A stretch of DNA of 64,000 bases from Chanodichthys erythropterus (taxonomy: Eukaryota; Chordata; Actinopteri; Cypriniformes; Xenocyprididae): assembly GCF_024489055.1 (NCBI RefSeq), contig NC_090223.1, forward strand, positions 39,532,925 to 39,596,924. Reading direction: 5' to 3'. A model generated the notes under the pieces. The model saw only the letters and a program-made list of their open reading frames with translations, was not told the DNA's origin and made no database searches. How positions within the stretch are numbered: the first letter of the stretch is position 1; each line of letters starts with the position of its first letter. Positions 45,576-57,100 of the stretch are shown one piece after another. The translations under genes were made by a program, and so were the position numbers.

Positions 45576-48500
45576 TTTGTTTATATTACATCGTGGGGAC
45601 CAGCCACCGGTCCCCACAATGTAAATTAATAAAAATACTAAATGATGTTTTTGTGAGAAAATAAAGGTGTGCACAGTTTCCTGTGATGGTTAGGTTTAGG
45701 GGTAGGGGGATAGAAAGTACAGTTTGTACAGTGTAAAATGCATTGCGGCCTATGGAAAGTCCCCACAATTCACAAAAACAAATGTGCGTGTGTGTGTGTG
45801 TGTGTGTGTGTTCAATACTCACTGCTATGTTTGTGCACTTGGATGTGTGAAAGCCAGAGCACAGATGTTGTCATTTAGGAATAAGACAACATCATGCCGA
45901 CAGTTAAGACAGATTAGGTTACCTTTGATAGAAAACGTAACTTTTAAATTCTGTCAATTTTACTACAGGATTCAAACAATACATGACGTGGTTTTGGCAC
46001 ACTTTAATGTGGAGTGACAGATCGCTGTAGCGCCTCAGGTCAAGCGGCACGTGACCCTATTATCTCTTCCTCTCTTCTGCTATTACAGCACGAAATAAAC
46101 ATGAATGAATATTAAAAGGTATGTTGAAAGATACAGTACAATTTACTGAAATTAATACAGCTCTAATGTAATCACGAAATCACTAAAAAAGTTATTATAA
46201 TTCCCAGACTTAATAAAAGCACAGTACATCATTTTAACAGAATTTTTAACAAATTCATTAAAAATACACTTTCAAAAGCTGAAGTGATTTCCTTGTTTTA
46301 ATTATTAGTTAAAGTATAACTCAGTATTTTAACTAATTGCTAGTGGAATAATCGAACAAAGCATATTGACTAGCCAGTATAATAATCAATTATTAGTCGA
46401 TTAACCGTTCCAATATTCGGTAGATTAATTAATTTCATAATCGATTATCAGATTGTTTGTTGCAGCCCTAGAGCAAATTCAGACAACATGATTTAATATT
46501 CATGAACCCAGCAGCGCATCATTCCTTAATGTGGTTTATGTTGTTATTAGTTGTAGAACTCATATTAGTAGTATTATCTTATCAAGATTATTGTTTTTTT
46601 TTTTGTTGTTTTTTTTTATACAGAAACACTGAATGACCAACAATGTCTTAAGCACCACCACCAGTCCTAAGTTCAGTTAAAAGGACAAATATGCATTCAT
46701 ACGTTTTCATTCATACGCGGTTATTCAGTTGTAGTTCTTATTACTTAGGTTCTATAATTAAATAATGCTTGATTATTCGCACACTCTTGTAATTTTGTAA
46801 CCTATCTGAAGACATGGTTGGGATTGTTACTTTTGCTGTTTGCACTAATTTTGCCACTGTTTGAACCATGGGAGTGTGAATATAGAATGTTTACAACTTT
46901 GTGTTTCAGCAAGGGCTGGTGTTAGAATTTTTACTGGTTTTTCATTCTTTTAGGTAATTTGTATATTACAAATTTTATTTATTATTATTTTACTTTAGAT
47001 CTAAGTTTGTGTTTATGAGGCTCTCAAGACTGCATGCAGCTATCACTTGTAGCCAAAAACAGTGGTGAATGGTACTATATTTATATTGTCATTGATATCT
47101 TTATCGCAATAAATACCAGAAAATATCGTGATGAATTAAGTCCCTATCACCCATCCCTTGTGGGTAGGGATCAGTAGAGACCAATCAGACACTGCTTTAC
47201 AGCTGGAGTGCGCTTGGATTGGTTTGATTGCTCAGACTGACGGGTCTTGATTTACCATGCACCATAGAATAGGAGTAACAGCGATATTACAAGCCATTTA
47301 TTCTATATACTTTTATTGTGGCGTTTACACAAGTGAGTAGTTCTTATGTTCCGTAAAATCCCGTTTTGGCCCCTTTAATTGTTTTGAAATAAACAGCTAG
47401 CCTTCCTAATCCATTGCATGGCTTAAAGTAGTGTTGTCACGATACTACAATTTCTAACTTCGATACGATACCTTGAAAAATATCGATATTCTATACCATT
47501 TTCGATACCACGGAGAAAAAAACTGCCACAATATCAAGGGGTTATTTTTTTATTTAAAGCTAAATATAACAAGTCTAGAACATATATTTTACATTAACAA
47601 AACTGTCCTGAGGTAGTGCACTTGTTCAAAAGCCTCTCAGATTGCATTACATTCAAAAACCAATAAAGTGCAGGAAAAAAAAAAAGTGCAATCTTTTGTA
47701 TTTCAAAGTAAAATCAAATCACATCAACAAAAGATACTTAAACTTCAAGCAAAAACAAAATCAGTGCAATCTTATGCATCAAGTATCAAATTAGTAAACA
47801 AAATACTTTCTTTGCTGTTCAAATACAGCTGGTAGTGTAGGTTGTGATTGTGTTGTTTTTGTTGCAGGTCGAGTCTCATCTTCTTTTTGGTGCTACAAGA
47901 GAATGCCAAACTTTAATAAACATTTTTTTTTTTTTTTTAGACCACACTTTTAAAATGAACTGAATGAACTAATCTAAGAACGTAGGTTAATGGTAATAGA
48001 TATTTGTTAACATGAATAAGCAATGAAAAATACTTACAAAACATTTGTTAATCAAAGTTAAAAGTTGATTTAAACTAACATTCACTAATACATGTACTAA
48101 TTAAAATCCAAAGTTCTATTTGTTAATATTCTTTCATTGGACCAGAGTACTTTTAACAATACAGATTGTGTCAAAGCTCTTAACAGTATCAAATTGGAGG
48201 ATAGAGTGTCAGTAATGTATAATAATACCAACCTCGAGAAGTTCTTTATACAGATCCGGGTGTCGGTCTCTCAGGTGCTTTTGCTATATTAGTGGTGTTA
48301 GCGCCTTTTGTTAGCACTGTTCTGTAGCATCTCTTGCATATTGGCTTGCTTGTGTCCTTCGGCTTTCCATGTTCATTTGCCTCATATGCAAAATATTTCC
48401 AGATAGCACTCCTGCTGTGTTCTTATCAACCAAAGCCGGTCGCGCGGGCGTTGCACTCGCCATCTTTCCATTCACTTCACTTTTGCTAACCAGAGCGAAT

Positions 48501-51080
48501 GAGGCGAGTGCGAGTGCGTGTGCGCATGTGGTGGTTAGTATTGGTACCGTTCAGATATTTCAGTATCGATACTTATCGAAATATTGATATTTTTGACAAC
48601 ACTAGCTTAAAGACATTTATGCATTTAGAATACGTAACTACAGTGCGCTCTCTATATTTTTCCTTGTGTGTGTCTGCAACAGATGCTTCGCGCATGAGCC
48701 TAAAGGCCCCGATATACTTCAAATGAAGTTCGAAATGCGTGACCAGCGATATACTGTACTCGAACATCTGACACTGCCCACACTGCTGAGAGCGATGGTT
48801 AGATGAATATGTAAACACAACAAAAATGAGGAAACTCCTAGCATTTTTATAGAGAGCATAAGAGTCTGATCATAACAACATGGGTATGTTAGCACGAGCT
48901 CTGCAAATTAGCACTCCAGTCACGTCACTTTTATTTATATAGCACTTTATTCAATAGATTGCTTAAAATCAAGCAGCTTTACAGTATGAAACATGAATAA
49001 AAGTGTTAGTGCCTCATTTCATCAGAAGCACAACTTCTTTTTGTACTATAAAGCGGCTGTCCAGTGTGTTCATGTTTTCACCTGCGGAGATGTTGCCGCA
49101 ACAAACTCTACACACAAAATGAGTCAGAACAGTTCCATGCAAATGAAGGCGGAGCCTCGGCACACACCTCCTGTTACGTTATCATCACAGACCAATGGTG
49201 GTACGAAGGTGTTTTGCAGCTGGCAAGCTGTTTCGAACTTCCAACACAAAACTAACTTCATTTTGGCCTGATTTTTTTCGAAATGACTACACATAAATTC
49301 GTTCTTAGATTTCATTTGAAGTATATTGGGGCCTTAACGCACCTCAAAACTACTCACTCTATCAATGACCTTACTTAATTGACCATCATTAAGCTTTATC
49401 AGTTCAATTCTCAACAATTAATTGTGCAGTCAGTGTGAAGTTATGAATTTCCATGCATCTGTTTGAAGTTACTAAAAGGCTCTGCATTTCATTTACCTCC
49501 TGAAATGTATGAATGCCTGTATTAGGCTTGCTGCGGTAGTTGATGTTACTAGTGTTACCAAGTGTTCGGCCATACAAAGATGATGTTACTTGCCCACCTC
49601 GGGCACTGTCATTTTGCTTTTTTCAGTTGGACAATGGACACTACAGTTATTAACTGAATGATTTCACTTTTGTGACCAGAGCAAGGTGAGATGAGATGAT
49701 TGACAGGATGATGGCAGAGGATTTAGTGCGCAACTGTCATCAACAAATATCTCATCTTGTAAAATGTGTGGTCAGTTCCTCTGCTCCTTATACACGAGTA
49801 CTTGTGATCGCAAATTCAAAGATGAAAAGCGAGTGCACATTAACGGCTCCCTGATATCCACAATTATAGGCTTATAGACAAAGTATGCATGACCATGGAT
49901 TAAAAAAAACAAAAGTGAAAAGCGAGCACACATTCATAAGCACCACCACCACCACCCACTAATGACCTTAATGGGCCTTTGCACAGCTATTATGCTTACT
50001 TTCATACAGACCTCTTGTCTTTTATTGTTATAAATAAATGATAATCTTGTTAAAATGTACTTCTCAACAATTAAAGGTTCTCTAAGCGATCCTGGGCGGA
50101 GTAACTTCCTGTCGACGTTCTAAGTGTTGTCAAACAAAACGGAGGCTAGCTAGACCCTGCCTCCTCCTCCCCTTCCCCTCCGTGCTTCCTGAAACAGTCA
50201 TGAACTCGCATTTAAAATCATTCTTGTCGGTTATTGGCTGGAGCGTGTTTATTATGATTCGTGGTCCAGGCTGCACCAGTTTGTTTTTATTGCCGTTTTC
50301 GGAGCTTGTGGCGACTACAGAGACCGCGTTTTTTACAGTGTGTTCAGGGGACAGGCAGCTAGCGGATAGTGAGGAGATGTTTGCTGTATGTGACGACAAA
50401 ATGTTTTGGCCCAAAAACGCGTGAGATCGCTTAGAGCACCTTTTAACAGTGCAGTCTATAAACACACTATAAACTGTGTACATCTAAATTTTCCAAGTGT
50501 TTGGGATCTAATATTGTTTGCTTCATGTTAAACTTGAAAACAGCATCATATTGAACTTTTACTTTCAGTACACAGCATCATTCATACAATGGAGAGCTAC
50601 TCATATTTCCTATTTTTACTGTTATCACAGGTGTTCGAGTGCTTGTGGATGCCCGAGAAAAGCTGCATATCCCGTGGGGAGACCCTTCAAACCAGGCACA
50701 TGGAGACACCATGATGGCTTTTGACACACGGTCAGCCATGGGGTCACAGGGGATGGTGGAGACCAGAGTGTTCCTGCAGTACCTGCCTTCGATCCGTGCC
50801 CTCTGGGCTGACAGCGGCATACAGAACGCATATGACCGGCGCAGGGAATTTCAGCTGGTGAGCTTTTGGTGATCTTTAAAGACATGAAGTCATAATGCAT
50901 TTCACTTCTGTAATGTGATGTTTTTCTGAGTGAAACTGTATAATTAGCAGGAAATGGGATTTGTTGGGGACAGTTGTTGTCCCTTACGTGCACAACCTTG
51001 GATGCATTGCCAGAAAAGTTGTTTTGTATGCAGAGAAAATTACATTTTTATGATATGAAAACATTTTTTTTAATGCTAGT

Positions 51081-51113
<33 letters not shown>

Positions 51114-54100
51114 CGCAAATTTTACTTTAGGTCATATTCACCTGCTTTGCACTGCAGAGGTTTTTTTTTTTTTTGGCATTTGACACAAGCCTTGTGGTGG
51201 ACAAAAATACTTTAAACTTTAGACCCCATATAAAAGTTGTGCTGTGGTGTAAAAGTTGTGGTGGGTGTATATGTATGTATGTATGTATATATTATATTAT
51301 ATTATATTATATTATATTATATTATATTATATTATATTATATTATATAAAAATCGCAATCTGTAATCTAGGTTAGCTAAAGACACCCTAGGGCAGAAAGT
51401 CTGATGATGTCAGAAGCAGACCAATGAAAAACAGTTCACAGCAGCCAGGCCTGAGGGTGGTTTACATATCCTCCTATAATATACCCCCAAAAAGGTTTTA
51501 AGCCAGTTATTTATATATTTTGCTGTAGTGTGTCAATAGGAAATATCCATTCACATTTCCAAACATTCATTTTGCCATTAATTGTAATAATCCAGAATTT
51601 TTCAATGCACAAGGAGACTGACAACAGCCGGTGCTCCACACAGTGATCTGATCTCACCATCATCAAATCCGTCTGTGATTACATAAAGAAACAGATGAAA
51701 CTGAGACAAACTAAATCCAGGAGAACTGTGGCCGTGTCTCTAAGATGATTGAAGAAAACAACCTACAAAGATACAGCACTGTGAAGAGTTTTAGGCACTG
51801 CTTTTAAAAAATACTGTTATAAATAGATTTTATTTATCAATTAACTTATATTAACTAAATCAAAACTATATTTTGTGTGACCACCCTTTCCATTTCAAAC
51901 AGGGCATCATTTTTCAGGTAGCTTTGGAGACGGGTTTCTTAAAATCTCTTGGAGACACGGCCGCAGTTCTTCTGGATTTGGTTTGTCTCATTTTCATCTG
52001 TTTCTCCATGTAATCACAGACGGATTTGATGATGGTGAGCTCTGATCTCCATGTTGGAGCTCCGGCTGTTATCAGTCTTATTGTGTATTCAAAAATCTCA
52101 CTGGATTATTACAATTAATGGCAAAATGAATGTTTGGAACTGTGAACGGATATTTCCTATTGACACACTACAGCAAAAGATATAAATAACTGGCTTAAAA
52201 CCTTTTTTGGGGGGTGAAAATACTGACGTGCCTAAGACCTTTGCACAGTACTGTATATATATCTATGTATAAATATAAATACTTAGCTAGCTTATCATTT
52301 TAGTTTGATCATTTTGGATTTTCCCCAATAAATCTCAAATGATTCCTCATTAGCGCCTGACATAACAAGTGCCATCTTGGCACACAACTTCAGACTTCTC
52401 TAAATGCTCTCAGTTCCTAATGTGTTACTTCCCCATTTTAAATGTGTGATTTCACCCAGTAACCGCCTCCTATTATTATGATTTGTAGAGATTACAAAGA
52501 ATGTGATAGAACTGCTGATACAGACTGATCCATGTTTTCCAACATTCATAAGTAAAATTGACGAGGAAGAAATTGGGCTGCTATACATCACGTGGCAGCG
52601 ATCATCCATGCATCGTGAAAGTCACGTTTTTATGTCTCTGTACTGGTGCTGTTAAACAAGGTTTAACATACATTGCAAGTGCAAATCGGCTCTTGAATGG
52701 CTCTTTAAGCTGTATGTATATCAAACATTCTCTGTAAGTAACATGTTAAACTGACATTTTAATTACTAGTTAATTATTTGTATGGCAATTAATTGTCCGC
52801 AAAAAGGACATGACTGTGACAGCCCAAGGCGACTGTGTTATTGTGATTGAATGTGACATTTCCCTGTGCACAAGTTGATGTAGTTTATTTATTTCGGAAA
52901 TCACTGGTGTCATGCACAGAGAGTTTGCTTTTTTTGCTGGGGGATAAAGGTGGTCTTTGTCCATTTCTAGTGATCCTCTCAGCATGGGCATGCTGGGACT
53001 TAAGCAGAGCAGTGGATGCATGCTGTTTAGGACAAGAAACAACACGACACTGATCTGTGGAGCTGATAACGGTGTAGATCTGCTCTTAGGAATCTTCATT
53101 TGCACTGAGCAAATGCTGGTTGAATGCAAATCCATCCATTACCGCTGAGGCTTCCATACAGCTCGCCTGTTAAGTAGGCAGCCTCTTCCCTTGGCTCTGC
53201 CACAGGCTCTGGTGATTTGCATTCAGGCTGTGTGAGTGAAGGCAACAAAACAAAACACTTTTGTGCCCTGTAATCCACAAACCACGTGTGTCGAGTGTAA
53301 AACATTATCAGGCTTCCTGCCTTTCACAACTCTGCCCCTCCAGCCTCTGGGGGTTATGGTATGTACCCAACATGCTACAAAACAAAACTTGTTCTAGATT
53401 CCTACAGGTGAGAACCCTTCACCGCTGGCTCCTCCTCGCTTCTCCCCTCCTCTCATTTCTAGGCATTGCATAATCCTAATCCACTGCTTTAGTCCTCGCT
53501 GTTCTGCTCTCACTACCCCTGTACACAACATTGTGATCCGTCTCCTTTTGGTAGTCTTTTTAATGTCTGCTTTGAGCTAAAAGCCAGCAAATAGTTTATA
53601 ACTGTCGATTTCCGTTTGGTGAATCATTACAAGGTTTACTTATAGAGCGTTTGTATGAGTCATTAAGGTTCATTCCAGCCCCACTTACTAAAGGCTTAAT
53701 CTGATTTAGGTAATACTTGCGAGACGGTGCATTTTCAAAATGCTCACAGCCTGTTCAATTTAGATGATCATACTCCATTATAAAATGAAACTGTCTTCAG
53801 CACTACTCATCTTAGCTGTGGTTACTGTGGGATCCGTGATGTCTGCAGATTGAAGGCACCGGAAGAGATGTTTTGATAGGAGACATCCACCCAAGTGCGC
53901 GCTCTCCTGTTTTCCCAAACACTGCTTTCTGTGCTCTGCCCACCCCATATAGGGACAGCTGTAGGGTTGAAAGCGTTTGGTGTCCATTTCTGTAATACTC
54001 TAGACTAGTGTAAGTGGAGGCTGACCAGCCTGAGGTTTCAAGCTTGCCTGTCTTCCCCCTTCCCTTCGTCCCAGCCTAAGATTACCAGGATCTAGAAGAA

Positions 54101-57100
54101 GGATTGCGTGATCCATGAAGGAATGTTGAGCTGTGATTAAAATGAAGACCCTAATGCATGCCTGCAAATCTGAGGCCTAGGGATGGAGATATTTTTCTGA
54201 CCCTCACTGTTGCTCATTTCTATTTATTCAGGTAACAATTAGGCTGTTTTATTAAACATCTTGTCTGCCAATTATCCTGACATTTAGGCTGTCCAAAATG
54301 TGGGACTTTTACATAATGTTGTTAACCCCTTAGCATTCGCCTTATTCACCTGGCGGCCATTTTGAAAACTCGAACGCCGTTGAGGGGTACACAAACCCGG
54401 AAGTTGGACTCCAATACAGTACTATCAATCAGTAGCAGCAATGGAAACTTTGAGGACTACGAATCTTGCCATTTTTACATATGATTTGACTGTTTATTTT
54501 AATAAATATTAAAAATATAAAAGATGTGCATCGTAGCTGACATGTAGATGAACACTTTACAGTTGTTTTTATGGCTGTTAATTCTTCCCTTCAAATCTTA
54601 TTGAGCATTAAATTATGGCATATTTATGTATGAGCATATATAGTGAAAAATAGCCATATTTACACATGATTTGAGTTTATTTTAATAAATATTAAAAATA
54701 TAAAAGGTGTGCATCATAGCTGACATGTAGATGAACACTTTACAGCTGGTTTTATGGCTGTTAATTCTTCCCTTCAAATGTTAGGCTACTTGGGTAAAGT
54801 TGGTTTATATTCGCACATTCGGACATCCGTATTCAATAGCCTTGTTAATCACACTACATTGGACATTCAGTGGACATTCACAAGTAAATATACCATTAAA
54901 ACAATACTTGCCTATTTTGATCGACTGTGAAAAATGTTGTAAGTTGTCAATCGTTGGTTGTCAATATCATGTCGCTGCTTAATTTGCAAACATTAATTTA
55001 TTGCACATTTATTGGAAAGTCTGAATTTATTAGAAGTCCGAATGTGCGAATATAAAACCAACTTTACCCAAGTTCAAATGTTATTGAGCATTAAATTATG
55101 GCACATGTATGAGCGTATATACAGTAGTGAAAAATAGCCATATTTACACATGATTTGACAGTTTATTTTAATAAATATTAAAAATATAAAAGATGTGCAT
55201 CATAGCTGACATGTAGATTAACATTTTACAGCTGGTTTTATGGCTGTTAATTATTCCCTTTAAATGTTATTGAAGTTAGAATCGTGCATACCAATGTCGG
55301 ATGTAACTTTAGAGACAGTCCTTAAATTTGCGAATATCAAACGTCTGATGTCAAACCAACTATATGCCAGTGACCAGGATGCCTTCTGATATTTTTTATC
55401 CACTCTCGATGTTGTCCCTTATCCTCTGGAAAACGGTGAAAGGTTTGTCCACTGGTGGATTTTTTTCCTGTGTGACGAGCACTGGGGAACACAGCAGTGC
55501 CGCGCCATTGCAGCTAAAAGAAATCGGAAGTGGTAGGTGTACCCCTCAAGCTCCTTAGAACTTTCGAGGTGAATAAGGCGAATTCCTGTAAAATTGGCCT
55601 AAAAAGGCATACCGAAAGTAAATTGCATGCCGTTCTTACACCATTTAGGGTATATGCATGGTTTTGGTCTCTTTTGAAAGGTATGTGTACTGCTGGCGGT
55701 ACAGTGGACCACTAACAGGTTAATTTGTACACTATTCCTTTTAAGCTACTAATATCTTAGATATTTCTTTTAAAATGAAATCTTCCATATTTTGAAGTAT
55801 GGAGAAGAAAAATGGCTAAAATGTTAAGACAGGCATACAAGACAAGCATTCTGTTATGCAGTATTACAAATAAACTTAATTTATATTATTTAGTTTGTCT
55901 CCATATTTTCTTTTATATGTTAGAGCTGGATGATACATCGAATATTAGCAATATTATAATTAGGGAATATAAAATTTGGAAATATTGTTTATTTTGAAGT
56001 TAATTATTTTGCACACAGATCAGTGAATTTTTTTTTGTTAAGTTGCATCTGTGTATAAATGACATTTTTATTATTACATTCATAAATAATGTGCAATGCA
56101 GATAAATAAAACAAAACATTTACAAAGGTTTTAAGCACTATAAGCATGTATTTTAATATATAAATCCTTTAAATTTAACTCCATTCAGAACGGTATAAAA
56201 CATACACAAATTATAGTGGCATTCTTTATAAACATTATAAATGCCATGCCTAAGCACGTTTATTTAAATTGAAACTAAAAATGGGGGAAATGCACTATAC
56301 AAATAAACTTGGACTTATGCAGCTCTCTTATTCACCAAAAATCCCAGTGTGTATGCTTTGCACATATTTTGCATTCTTGACACTAATCATATTGTATTAT
56401 AATCGTTTAGGTTGCCTTGGGAATAAAAAATCCCGGAAAATGCAGTAGGTTCGGCACACGCTTGCACCGTGGTTCGTCCCAAATTTGATGACGCATCTAT
56501 AATATGGTTTGTTGAAAACAATGTGCAAAACAGAAAGACGGATTTGGCTGATGTATGTTTCAGTCGATGGATATGCATTCTAGTTTCCCAATACATTACA
56601 ACAGCGATGGTCAAAAGAACATGGACAAAACAGTCCCTCATTGTAAACGAATGTTAAAAGACGCGCCGAAAGCTGTATGACAGTCATTTACGCCGTCATC
56701 ATCCGGGTGTTGATAGCGCGCAAGCGCAGGTGAGACCTGAACATCTCACGTTGCTTTGTTTAAACTAAACTCATTTAAACCTTGACGCGAAAGAGAACTT
56801 GCGCGCTCTGTGAAGGAGATTTGTGTGTACTCATCCAAAGCGTGTACACGGAGAGCCGCAAATACACAGCGCGCAAATACTCTTTGAAGTCTTGCGGACA
56901 AATTCACACAAAAATGTTCAACATGCCCATCTTAGAGAGTACCCTAACAAACATAGATGAGACAGACAACGCATGTGTATCTGTATCAGTGTACTGGATC
57001 TTTGAATGATGTCTCTAAAGGGAAAACAGTCTAATATTCTGTTAATGTTAATCGAACAAACAAACAAAGAAATCACTCTTGACTGAATAGCTTTTGTAAC

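Noticed and set aside
45354..45822. ORFs with long Thr-His or Cys-Val runs
   Set aside because: They are translations of CA/GT dinucleotide repeats.
50130..50993. Several 60-120-residue ORFs around gna13 exon 2
   Set aside because: They are out of frame with the exon or lie within the TTAA MITE at 50075-50442; only the exon frame matches a known protein.
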